Notes under the pieces: generated by a model
Seen by the model: only the letters and a program-made list of their open reading frames with translations
What the model was told of the DNA's origin: nothing
The model's database searches: none
Part shown: piece after piece, positions 12,808 through 23,374 of the stretch
Numbering within the stretch: position 1 is the first letter of the stretch
How the letters are laid out: each line of letters starts with the position of its first letter
Translations under genes and position numbers: made by a program
Assembly (NCBI GenBank): GCA_025358455.1
Contig: JANYJP010000062.1
Coordinates: 1 to 64,000, forward strand
Direction: 5' to 3'
DNA from: Bacteroidales bacterium
GTDB lineage: Bacteria > Bacteroidota > Bacteroidia > Bacteroidales > VadinHA17
Length of the DNA stretch: 64,000 bases

Positions 12808-14547
12808 TTACTTGTAATTGTAAAGAGAGATTTTCTGGATATTTACTTTATCATTTGTGAGTTTAAGTCCTGTACCTGACCAGGTGCTGGCATGTGTTTC
12901 ATCACCGTTAAGCCTTCTTTCAGATACCCATGATCCTGCTTCAAAAGTTCCTTCATCCACTGCATCAATTGCAACCCGCATCGAATCATCTTTTGAGATA
13001 AAGAAAATATCCAGTGACTTACCTGCAACTATGAATTCCTGAGGACCGGTCTGAATAATGAGGCAGCTGCCAGCAGGTGTCTTTTCTCCTCCTGCCAGCC
13101 TGGCTTCAATAATATAATTGCCCAATTCAATTTTTTGAACTGGGGAAATTGCATCTGTGAGCATCCCTCTCATGGTTCCCTTTCCCTGATTTTCAAGTAT
13201 CAGAGGTGACATCATTTGCAGCACAGAATAACTTTCATCCAGAGGGTCATTATTCCTGTACATCTCATTATCAATACCAAACGGTGCAAAAAGTCCGGCC
13301 TGGAATTCTCCGAATGCATAGAATGCCCGAATTGCAGCTATTTCTCCACCACGTGTTTCAGGTATAAACAAAGGATTTGCGCCTGCGGTAAATTTTTCAC
13401 ATATACTCTTAAAATCATCTATATAAATATCAGGAGCAATGAAATCAATTGAAGGAGCTGCAGCACGGTAAATATCAATTACCTGTGGTAATGGACCCCC
13501 AGCAGGATATCTTCCGGGCCATGCCGTTGACTGTTGCTTGAGCCATGCATTCACGAACATTGGCAATGGGTACTCTTTTTTGCCTTCTTCGGCCACTTTC
13601 CCAATATATTTTGCATAATTCCATGCCATAAATATCTCTTCTGTATAGTATGAATAAAATTGCCAGTCTTTTGGATCGGATTTGAGTTCACTTTTGCCAA
13701 ATATTTCCTCCCAGGTACCTGAAGTTTTAAAACCATTTTTCTCCCATACTTTATAAAGCTCAGGGAATAGGTTACTCTTATTTTTAATAAGATAATTCAT
13801 TAATTCCTGCGGAACAGGATTATTAAAGGCAATATTAGCCTGTTCGCTGAAGTCCCTCCTTGCATTTCCCGGGGTCTTTCCCATATTGTCGAGTAATCCT
13901 GCTTCATTTTCTACCTGCATCATAACCACAGTATGTTCCACACGATCTTTTTCCCCGATATGACGCATAAGTGCTCCAAATGCTTTTGCATCAGCCACTG
14001 CCGAGGCTTCTCCAAGAGTCGAAAGTATTTCAAGCGGTTTACCACTATCATCTTTGGCACGGGGATATTTTTCATAGTTTTTCTTCACCCATGACGGAAT
14101 ATAAATAGAACCTCCATTCTTCCAGCTTCCAAACCAGATCAGAATCAGTTTAAGATCGGCTTTTCTTGCACCCGCAATAACGCTGTCAACCAGGGAGAAA
14201 TCAAATTTCCCCTCTTCAGGTTCGATAAGTTCCCATGAGACTGAGGCAATGACTGAGTTCAGGTTTTTTTCTTTTAACCGTTTCCAAACTGGCCTCATAT
14301 ACTTAAATCCTCCGGCAGTTGAATTATGTAATTCTCCTGAGATGAGAAGGAATGGTTTCCCATCCACCACGAGCCTTGCAGCAGTCCCTTGTTTTTCAAG
14401 ATGAGGCATCCCCTCCGGAGTTATTTGTGATTCCTGTCTGAATGATCCCTTATTATCAGGTTCCTGTTTGCATCCGTAAACCAGCAGAGTATAAAGAACA
14501 GGGAGAATTAGTAGTGGTAAATTCAAAGCTTTTTTCATGAGGTTCAT
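12808..14547 (-). CDS. GH35-like (DUF5597-type) beta-galactosidase lipoprotein
   Basis: LVVDGKPFLLISGELHNSTAGGFKYMRPVWKRLKEKNLNSVIASVSWELIEPEEGKFDFSLVD; MMQVENEAGLL; FIPETRGG; lipobox VYGC. Confidence 0.85.
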   Translation of the reverse strand: MNLMKKALNLPLLILPVLYTLLVYGCKQEPDNKGSFRQESQITPEGMPHLEKQGTAARLVVDGKPFLLISGELHNSTAGGFKYMRPVWKRLKEKNLNSVIASVSWELIEPEEGKFDFSLVDSVIAGARKADLKLILIWFGSWKNGGSIYIPSWVKKNYEKYPRAKDDSGKPLEILSTLGEASAVADAKAFGALMRHIGEKDRVEHTVVMMQVENEAGLLDNMGKTPGNARRDFSEQANIAFNNPVPQELMNYLIKNKSNLFPELYKVWEKNGFKTSGTWEEIFGKSELKSDPKDWQFYSYYTEEIFMAWNYAKYIGKVAEEGKKEYPLPMFVNAWLKQQSTAWPGRYPAGGPLPQVIDIYRAAAPSIDFIAPDIYIDDFKSICEKFTAGANPLFIPETRGGEIAAIRAFYAFGEFQAGLFAPFGIDNEMYRNNDPLDESYSVLQMMSPLILENQGKGTMRGMLTDAISPVQKIELGNYIIEARLAGGEKTPAGSCLIIQTGPQEFIVAGKSLDIFFISKDDSMRVAIDAVDEGTFEAGSWVSERRLNGDETHASTWSGTGLKLTNDKVNIQKISLYNYK

Positions 14548-14609
14548 TAATTAAGATAAAAGGAAAAAGTTGAAGAGAGAATCGGCCATGCGATTTTTGC
14601 ACTGACTAT

Positions 14610-15473
14610 TTATAGGTTATCCGGGTTATAGGCAACCGATGCCTGTCCATACTTGCATAACTGAGCTTTTCCTGCGAATGTTTCATATGGTTCGGATACA
14701 CATGTGTGATTGAGAATTGACTTTACGCATTCAACCTGGTCAAGGATAAAGTCATTTTTCTTTGGAATACCATGACCGGGTAGCAGGAGATCAAATTCCG
14801 AAAGTCGTCCGGACAGCTTCTGCAGAGTTTTGTAATAAACAGACAAAGGTGTGCAGTCTGGTAAGAAAAGCCAGACGGCGGTATTATCATTGTCGCCCGA
14901 GAAAAGTAGCTTTTTCCCCTTGTCAAGTAAACAAATGCTACCAGGAGTGTGTCCCGGAGTTTCAATAACCTGGATATGACGATCTCCCAGATCAAATATA
15001 TATCCATCTTTTACAGCTACAAACTTTGGATGTATCTCCTTTTTTTTGTAAGTATCTGCTGGTTGCGGAACTGCACTCCTTAGCATGTTCTTAGCTGCAT
15101 TAGCCCTGGATTCAGGAAGGTTACAGGCTCTGGCATCGGAGGAATCAGCAGCATGAATATAAATTTTACTGAACTGATAGTCGGCACCGGCATGGTCACC
15201 ATGACCGTGTGTGTTAACAACAATCAGAGGTTTGGCTGTTAGTTTTCTTACCTGGGTAAACAGATCGGCTGCACCCATTCCGGTATCAATTAGAAGAGCG
15301 CTATCGGTACCAATTACAAGGTATATGTTTACTGCCTTGTGATCATCTATAACCCAAACCCTTGGCAATACTTCGTTAACTGTAAACCAGGGAGATGGTG
15401 ATTGAATGTCTTGTCCTGACAGATTGTGAAATGAACAACAGAAAAGCAGTGCAAGGATCAATTTATTTTTCAT
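14610..15473 (-). CDS. MBL-fold metallo-hydrolase, exported
   Basis: VVNTHGHGDHAGADYQF, ETPGHTPGSICLL, LFSGDNDN, LLPGHG. Confidence 0.92.
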   Translation of the reverse strand: MKNKLILALLFCCSFHNLSGQDIQSPSPWFTVNEVLPRVWVIDDHKAVNIYLVIGTDSALLIDTGMGAADLFTQVRKLTAKPLIVVNTHGHGDHAGADYQFSKIYIHAADSSDARACNLPESRANAAKNMLRSAVPQPADTYKKKEIHPKFVAVKDGYIFDLGDRHIQVIETPGHTPGSICLLDKGKKLLFSGDNDNTAVWLFLPDCTPLSVYYKTLQKLSGRLSEFDLLLPGHGIPKKNDFILDQVECVKSILNHTCVSEPYETFAGKAQLCKYGQASVAYNPDNL

Positions 15474-15604
15474 ATTCAGAAAATTTTGCAAGTAATATGG
15501 AGCAATAAATATAACTCAATCTTTACAACTTTAATAAGTGATCTGAAAGACTTTTCAACAAACCCATTATACAGCCTTGCGGCCTTTCCATAGGTAATAA
15601 GTAT

Positions 15605-15980
15605 TTTTAGCGAGGAATCTCCTGATCCCGAAACAGAACTATCAAAAAACAGATCTTCAAAGAGCATTCTTCAAGTATCACATAGTCTGGTATATATAAA
15701 ATATTGTCATTAGCAGTCGATATAAAAATATGCACACCAAACAATATGACATTTTGTTTTTGATTCCCACAATGACATGTCATCCAGAGCGTTAGCGATG
15801 GATCTCCTGATCACATGACTGTATAACTTCTTAGTCTTTCGAAGTATCACCTGATCACCTTACTGTATAACTTCTTAAGATTCATAACCAGCTGCAAACC
15901 ATTTTAGTGCTTTGTATTTGGGAAATCACATACATCAGATAATGTTGTACTTATGATATGTTGTCATTAGCAGTCAATAA
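15605..15980. repeat. Cluster of degenerate intergenic repeat copies
   Basis: agcgaggaatctcctgatc (~15609) vs agcgatggatctcctgatc (~15795); cctgatcac(a/c)t(g/t)actgtataacttctta twice (~15807, ~15850); ttgtcattagcagtc twice (~15705, ~15961). Confidence 0.75.
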
Positions 15981-16116
15981 ATCTGATTTTGGTAATCATT
16001 ATGTTTAAGGTTAAATCTACAGCCTGGTTGACAGACCAGAGATAGTGTCTGTCAGTTCAATACCTGTTCCTGGAATCTGGCACTGTCATTTTGTTAGAAA
16101 GCAGTTTTGGAGGTTC

Positions 16117-18210
16117 TTATTTTAATTTTCCAAAATCGACATTTAAACCTATAAAATAACGTCTCCCGGGAGAAATGAAATTAATATTCTCAGGGATTGT
16201 TATGTTGAAAATATTATCAACACCGGTTGAAATTCTCAGCCATTTGTATTCCTGGGAAATTGTCAGTTTCCATGTACTGAAAGGCCGGTCGCGGGAAATA
16301 CCCTGGTCAGTAATTTCATAAAACTTTTCACCCATCAGTTTGCAATAGAGTTGTGCTGTGAAGGAATATTTCTTTTTTCTGAAAGAATAATCTACTGCAA
16401 TATTTCCTGAATGTTTTGTTGTCCCATACAATTGCAGACCGCTTTGATTATCATGAGACTGCACAAAACTATAACCGGTAGTGAGCCAAAACGAATATCC
16501 GATCTTTTGTTTCGAAATAAAATCAACTCCATTAACAGAAGCGCTTGCTATATTCTGATACTGTCGTGTCCGAACCGTATCAGGTAGCCAGCGATCTGTA
16601 ATCATATTTGAAAGTTCGTTATGATATATTGTAACTGATGAATTGTTCAAGGGTTTTGAATATTCAACAGACCCGGAAATGTACCTTGATGATTCAGGCT
16701 TTAGCTGGGTATTACCTATTATATACCACTCACCGAAATGGTCAAAATTCATATAAAGCTCTTTCAGTGAAGGCGAACGGAATCCTGTTCCGGCAGATGC
16801 TCTGAAATTCAGTGGTCCTTGTTTATACAATACTGAGATTTTCGGTGCAGCATTAAATCCATAACTGCTGTGCTTGCTTGTTCTTACTCCGGCAATAAGG
16901 TTCCACTTTTCACCCAGATGAATATCTTCCTGTGCATAAAATACAGCCTCTCCTTCACCTTTTATGCCGCCGTCTATCCTTGATGAGTATAGATTTTCAT
17001 AATTGTATTCCAGTCCTGTGATAAGGTTGTTCTTTTCTGAAAGGTGAAAGTTCCCCTGAACTCTTACTGTTTGAATGATATCCCAGGAAACGAGGTTCTT
17101 GTTGTTATTCATAAGTTCAAGTACATCATATGTGTTGTAACGATCGCGGTAGTAAGAAAAGGCAATGGAATGTTTTCCGGTATAATACTGACCTTTCAAT
17201 CCGGCATTCATATCCTGGTAAAAATTATGAGCAGGACGGGCGCTCACATTTCCCCGTTCAAACTGATAATATCCGAGGTAAGGCATAATGGAAAGATGGG
17301 AGGAAGGTGTAATCTCGAATTTCTGTTTTACATTGAATGATTTATACGGATTCTGTGTCCAGTCATGAGAACTTTCAGGAGTAATATCATAACCATCTGT
17401 ACTACTGTAATTTAAGCTTGTCCGCGAACCAAAAATTCCTTTTTTCAAACCAATACTCCCTCCTGAGTAAAGTTCATTATATTTTGAATACCGCGAATAA
17501 AGCTTTGCATCAAAAGGTTCTGTAATTTTCTTTGTGATGATATTAATCACACCACCTATTGCATTTGATCCATAGAGAGATGAAGCGGCCCCCTTTATTA
17601 CTTCAATACGGTCGATATTCTCAAGATTGAGCATCGAATAATCGATATCCCCGTTAATTTCTCCTGCAATCCTTTCTCCGTCAATGAGAAATAAAACATA
17701 CTTTGCATCCATCCCCTGCATAGTAATGGAAGCTCTGGTACCAAACTGGCTCATATTCAGCCCCGGAACCATATTTACAAGGGCATCAGCTACATTGGTG
17801 ATACCCAGATCGATCATTTTACGTGCACTGATCACCTGGGTAAGGACGGGAACATTTTTAAGCGTTTTTTCTGATTTTGTACCCGTAATGACGACTTCAT
17901 TTAAATCAATGTTCGATTCTTTAAGAATAAAATCAGTTATGTTGCTTTCTGCAGGAATCTCGATGGTCTTTTCCTGCGTCTCATACCCGACAAACGAAAC
18001 ACGGATTGTATATGTTCCTGATATTATTTTGTTTATATCATAAAATCCCTTTTTGTCAGTTACTGTCCCTAAAGTTGTACCTGTTATTGTAATAGTAGCA
18101 CCGGCAACTGAACTGCTGTCTGTTCCTGTTACATGCCCCGATATACTTACACCCTGCGAAAACATAAGTGAGGGAATAAAGGCTAATAATACGAACAGGT
18201 ATTGTTTCAT
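16117..18210 (-). CDS. TonB-dependent receptor, probably haem/haemoglobin (HmuR-like) given the adjacent HmuY
   Basis: N-terminal carboxypeptidase-regulatory-like domain; plug VPVLTQVISARKMIDLGITNVADALVNMVPGL, IDRIEVIKGAASSLYGSNAIGGVINIITKK; beta-barrel to the C-terminus. Confidence 0.93.
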   Translation of the reverse strand: MKQYLFVLLAFIPSLMFSQGVSISGHVTGTDSSSVAGATITITGTTLGTVTDKKGFYDINKIISGTYTIRVSFVGYETQEKTIEIPAESNITDFILKESNIDLNEVVITGTKSEKTLKNVPVLTQVISARKMIDLGITNVADALVNMVPGLNMSQFGTRASITMQGMDAKYVLFLIDGERIAGEINGDIDYSMLNLENIDRIEVIKGAASSLYGSNAIGGVINIITKKITEPFDAKLYSRYSKYNELYSGGSIGLKKGIFGSRTSLNYSSTDGYDITPESSHDWTQNPYKSFNVKQKFEITPSSHLSIMPYLGYYQFERGNVSARPAHNFYQDMNAGLKGQYYTGKHSIAFSYYRDRYNTYDVLELMNNNKNLVSWDIIQTVRVQGNFHLSEKNNLITGLEYNYENLYSSRIDGGIKGEGEAVFYAQEDIHLGEKWNLIAGVRTSKHSSYGFNAAPKISVLYKQGPLNFRASAGTGFRSPSLKELYMNFDHFGEWYIIGNTQLKPESSRYISGSVEYSKPLNNSSVTIYHNELSNMITDRWLPDTVRTRQYQNIASASVNGVDFISKQKIGYSFWLTTGYSFVQSHDNQSGLQLYGTTKHSGNIAVDYSFRKKKYSFTAQLYCKLMGEKFYEITDQGISRDRPFSTWKLTISQEYKWLRISTGVDNIFNITIPENINFISPGRRYFIGLNVDFGKLK

Positions 18211-18267
18211 AATTTTATGACCAGGTGAAGGCGGAAGTTCACCGGACTTCATAATAATTTTAACATC

Positions 18268-18858
18268 TTATTCAAGATTTTTTGATCCGTCAGGCTGATA
18301 TTTATACTGAAATGTAACAAAACCTGAAAGATTGGCTGCACTGTAATAGCTTTTAAACCAGACCTTTGCGAATTTGCCTGTACCCGTTTTAACATAATAT
18401 ATATAATCTGTTGGCACAATCTGGGTGCCGGCAGGGGCAAGTTCAATTGAAAACCATGTATAAATTTCAGGGTTAACTATATAAGTTGCATAGCCTTGTT
18501 GTACAGCTATCTGTATTGATTCATCAGGTGTAAAAGTTGCCGTATCAGAAACAACTTTCAGATCATCAAATCCGGTTTGGGTTTTCTTAAAAGAGTTGGC
18601 AGCGCTTCCCTGTCCTTTACCCGACAAACCTCCATTGGTTTTTATGCGGTAGCGCTGGAAAGCCAGATCCCAATTTGTTGAAGTCATTGGATCTGCGACT
18701 GTTATGGTATCGTTTTTTTCAAAACTAAAATATTTCCACTTAGTGGAATTAGTCGAATTAATTTCAAATGTCCGGGCCAGAATAGAGACTTTGGTTTCGT
18801 CTTTCTTACATGCTGTAAACAAAACAGTCACTGCTGCTATTAAATAAATTATCTTCTT
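18268..18858 (-). CDS. hmuY: HmuY-family haem-binding lipoprotein
   Basis: Lipobox LFTACKK; NSTKWKYFSFEKND...STNWDLAFQRYRIKTNGGLSGKGQGSA. Confidence 0.85.
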   Translation of the reverse strand, partial: KKIIYLIAAVTVLFTACKKDETKVSILARTFEINSTNSTKWKYFSFEKNDTITVADPMTSTNWDLAFQRYRIKTNGGLSGKGQGSAANSFKKTQTGFDDLKVVSDTATFTPDESIQIAVQQGYATYIVNPEIYTWFSIELAPAGTQIVPTDYIYYVKTGTGKFAKVWFKSYYSAANLSGFVTFQYKYQPDGSKNLE

Positions 18859-18932
18859 CATACTCGTTGTAAATTTTTTATTGTACAAAAATAAATTCAC
18901 AGGATTATGGAAAACGGTAATATTCAGAGTTT

Positions 18933-19838
18933 TTACGGTATTAATTTCTTGTGCATGTCGCGGAATCTCTTTGGAGTAAGACCTGTGCTGTTCTTAAAAA
19001 CTTTAGTGAAATATGAATTATCCTCAAAATTCAGTTTATAAGCAATCTCTGAAACTGACAGCTCAGATGATAACAGAAGTTTTCTGCTTTCCTGCATGAG
19101 CCGGTCCTGTAATATTTTTTTTAATCCGCAGTTAAAATGCCTGTTACAGATATCATTTAAATGCTTTTCGGAGATATTAAAAGAAGAGGTATAGAACCCT
19201 AATTTCTGTTCCTGAATAAAGTATGATTCCACAAGGTGCGACAGCGAATGGATAAGTGTATTATCATTAATGTTCGGTTTGCCGGATCCGGTTTCGTACA
19301 AACCGGTAAGTTTCAGAAGCATAATATTCAGCAAGGAACGTATAATTACAGCAGCATTGTTGTCAGGGGCAGATGTATCATATTCCTGTTGAACGGATTT
19401 TAAAATGGTTATCAGCGGATCAAAATCCTTACCGGATAGTTTAATGCATGGCTGGCCGGTATTGTTACCTATAGAAGAGGTATATGAAAATATATTTAAT
19501 AATCGGATAAAGCTGAATTCTTCCACATAATAGTCCTGACAAAAGAAAAAAACCTCTCCTTCCACATCGCAGGCTCCCTCAAACGAGTGCATCTGGTTGG
19601 GAGCTATAAGGCAGATAGTTTGCGCATTGACCTCATAAGAATCGTTATTAATTCTTATGTTGCTTTGACCTTTGGTAAAAAGAAGAATGGTATAAAAATC
19701 ATGGAAATGCTCTTTTCTCATAAAAGGATACAGACTTAAATACCTGGTAAATGAATTGTAATAAATACCATGTACTTTAATATCCCTCAGGAAGCTAAAG
19801 TGATAAAGTGATCTTTCAATATTTTCGTGCGGATGCAA
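18933..19838 (-). CDS. AraC-family transcriptional regulator
   Basis: N-terminal cupin-like sensor; C-terminal HTH LLLSSELSVSEIAYKLNFEDNSYFTKVFKNSTGLTPKRFR. Confidence 0.93.
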   Translation of the reverse strand: MHPHENIERSLYHFSFLRDIKVHGIYYNSFTRYLSLYPFMRKEHFHDFYTILLFTKGQSNIRINNDSYEVNAQTICLIAPNQMHSFEGACDVEGEVFFFCQDYYVEEFSFIRLLNIFSYTSSIGNNTGQPCIKLSGKDFDPLITILKSVQQEYDTSAPDNNAAVIIRSLLNIMLLKLTGLYETGSGKPNINDNTLIHSLSHLVESYFIQEQKLGFYTSSFNISEKHLNDICNRHFNCGLKKILQDRLMQESRKLLLSSELSVSEIAYKLNFEDNSYFTKVFKNSTGLTPKRFRDMHKKLIP

Positions 19839-20130
19839 TATGAAACATATTTAAGTAGCCAAAAATACAAAAAAGTAAATAGGACTTGCCGGAACTATAA
19901 TATATATCATATTTAATTCCGGTGTTTAGACTCTGAATTTTTCTTAGCCGGTAAAATATAAATTCCATTTTTTTGTTTAAGGCTATAAAGACAAAAAGTG
20001 TTTCCTGTTCAGAAATCTGGTTAGTCCACTGACATGTACATCACACCATATTTCATGAACTTTCCTGATATTTCGATGTTATATTTAATAAGTTAATTTT
20101 GCAATGGACAAATTAACAATAAACTGACTA

Positions 20131-20910
20131 ATGAACAAAACGGCATTAATTACCGGGTCATCGAACGGAATCGGATATGAATTAGCAAAAGTGCATGCAG
20201 AAAAAGGGGGTAATCTGGTACTTGTTTCCAGAAGTAAAAACAAACTTGATGAATTGAAGAAGGAACTTGAGGAAAAACATAACATTAAGGTTTATACAAT
20301 TGGAAAAGATCTTTCTGTTCAGGGTTCCGCTAAAGAGGTTTATGATGAATTGGAGCAGCAAAAAATACAGGTCAATTATCTTATCAACGATGCAGGAGTT
20401 GGATGTATCGGACTTTTTGCAGAGAGTGAATGGGAGAGACAGGAGAAAATGATTAATCTGAATATTATTTCACTTACTCACCTTACAAGACTCTATTTGA
20501 CTGATATGATAAAACAGGGAAGCGGAAAAATTATGAACGTTGCTTCAACAGCTTCTTTTCAGCCTGGCCCGACAATGGCAGTTTACTTTGCAACCAAAGC
20601 CTATGTCTTAAGTTTTTCTGAGGCTTTATATAATGAAGTGAAAGATAGTGGAATAACAGTCACAGCGCTATGCCCCGGATCGACCGAGAGTGGTTTTCAT
20701 GTAGCTGCAATAAGCGATAACAGACAGCTCAAAAGCCGAAAGTTACCTTCTTCAAGACATATCGCTGAATATGGTTACCGGGCTATGATGGAAGGCAAAT
20801 CTGTGGCAATTCCCGGACTGAAAAACCAAATTTTGACAACCTCCATCAGATTTTTACCCAGGTCTTTTGTTGTTAAAGCTGCCAGAAAAATTCAGGAAAA
20901 TAAACATTGA
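20131..20910 (+). CDS. SDR-family oxidoreductase
   Basis: ALITGSSNGIGYELA, NDAGVG, S...YFATKAYVLSFSEAL. Confidence 0.94.
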   Translation: MNKTALITGSSNGIGYELAKVHAEKGGNLVLVSRSKNKLDELKKELEEKHNIKVYTIGKDLSVQGSAKEVYDELEQQKIQVNYLINDAGVGCIGLFAESEWERQEKMINLNIISLTHLTRLYLTDMIKQGSGKIMNVASTASFQPGPTMAVYFATKAYVLSFSEALYNEVKDSGITVTALCPGSTESGFHVAAISDNRQLKSRKLPSSRHIAEYGYRAMMEGKSVAIPGLKNQILTTSIRFLPRSFVVKAARKIQENKH

Positions 20911-20921
20911 TACTTAAAAAT

Positions 20922-21880
<959 letters not shown>

Positions 21881-22034
21881 AGTTAATATCTCACAATACA
21901 TTATATATCAAGCTATTATCACTTAGTTCAGAGAAGTCGACTAATAAGACTATCTTTGACCTGATTTTATTCAGGAATAATCCCCGCCATTTCCGGCAGT
22001 TTTTATTTCACTTTTTTTAATTAATAAACTATTT

Positions 22035-23276
22035 ATGCAATTTGAATCATTGAACATTATTGAACCAATTCTCAGATCATTAAAAGAAGAGGGCTACACA
22101 ATACCAACACCTATACAGGTACAGGCTATTCCGATAGTTCTCAAGGGAATCGATCTCATAGGTTGCGCCCAGACGGGAACAGGAAAAACAGCCGCTTTCG
22201 CGGTGCCAATTCTACAACATTTAAGCATTAACAAATCATTCGATAAAAAGAGAAAAATAAGAAGCCTTATTGTAACTCCAACCAGAGAACTGGCAATTCA
22301 AATCGAGGAGAGTTTTAAAGCATACGGACGTTATACAGGATTAACCTGCACCGTTGTTTTTGGTGGAGTTAACCAGAATCCACAGACCAATGCATTAAGA
22401 GGCGGAGTTGATATCCTTGTAGCTACACCCGGCAGACTTCTGGATCTCATGAACCAGGGTTTTATTTCGTTGAAGGAGGTTGAAATATTTGTTCTCGACG
22501 AAGCTGACCGTATGCTCGATATGGGATTTATTCATGATGTGCGGAAAATCATTTCTGCCCTTCCCAAGAAGAGGCAATCATTATTTTTCTCAGCTACAAT
22601 GCCTCCTGAGATTGTAAAACTTGCCGGATCAATAGTTTATAAACCCGTAAAAGTTGAGGTCACACCTTCGGCATCAACAGTCGATATAGTAAACCAGTTT
22701 GTCTATTTCATTGATAAAGGCAATAAAAATTCATTGCTGCTTGAAATCCTGAAGGACGAAAAGATTAAAACTGCACTTGTTTTCACCAGGACTAAATTTG
22801 GTGCCGACAAGGTTGTGAAAGTGCTTAAAAATAAAAATATCAGTGCTGAAGCGATACATGGAAATAAGGCGCAAAATGCAAGGCAAAGGGCCCTGTCAGG
22901 GTTTAAGGCACAAACAACCCGCGTTCTGGTAGCAACTGATATAGCTGCACGTGGGATAGATGTTGATGACCTGGAATATGTAATTAATTACGAGATTCCA
23001 AATATCTCTGAAACATACGTTCATAGGATCGGAAGGACAGGAAGGGCAGGGGCGAACGGAACTGCAATCTCTTTCTGTGATGCTGAGGAAAAGGCATATC
23101 TTAAGGATATTGAAAAGCTGATAACAAAAAAAATTCAGGTTATTGATGATCATCCATTTCCTCTTATCGACAATAACCCGGTGAAACCTGTGAAACAGCA
23201 ACGCGGTAATCATAATCGTCCAAGGCTTAATACTCCTAAAAGCAAAAGCTCCGGTAACAGAAGTTGGAAACGATAA
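22035..23276 (+). CDS. DEAD-box ATP-dependent RNA helicase (RhlE-like)
   Basis: [45 protein letters not shown]. Confidence 0.95.
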   Translation: MQFESLNIIEPILRSLKEEGYTIPTPIQVQAIPIVLKGIDLIGCAQTGTGKTAAFAVPILQHLSINKSFDKKRKIRSLIVTPTRELAIQIEESFKAYGRYTGLTCTVVFGGVNQNPQTNALRGGVDILVATPGRLLDLMNQGFISLKEVEIFVLDEADRMLDMGFIHDVRKIISALPKKRQSLFFSATMPPEIVKLAGSIVYKPVKVEVTPSASTVDIVNQFVYFIDKGNKNSLLLEILKDEKIKTALVFTRTKFGADKVVKVLKNKNISAEAIHGNKAQNARQRALSGFKAQTTRVLVATDIAARGIDVDDLEYVINYEIPNISETYVHRIGRTGRAGANGTAISFCDAEEKAYLKDIEKLITKKIQVIDDHPFPLIDNNPVKPVKQQRGNHNRPRLNTPKSKSSGNRSWKR

Positions 23277-23374
23277 ACTCAATCGGTACGCCTCGCTGCT
23301 TTATTATTTAGAACAATTCTGAACAATCTGCATAACAAATTGTTGGATTTTATGAATCTAGTCCTTTAATAAAA

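Noticed and set aside
15476-15667. 63-aa minus ORF MLFEDLFFDSSVSGSGDSSLKIL...
   Set aside because: Spans a degenerate intergenic repeat copy (agcgaggaatctcctgatc); likely repeat-derived.
20094-20101. TAATTTTG as a Bacteroidetes -7 (TAnnTTTG) promoter element before the SDR gene
   Set aside because: Matches -7 consensus but no convincing -33 TTTG at proper spacing; too frequent in AT-rich DNA.
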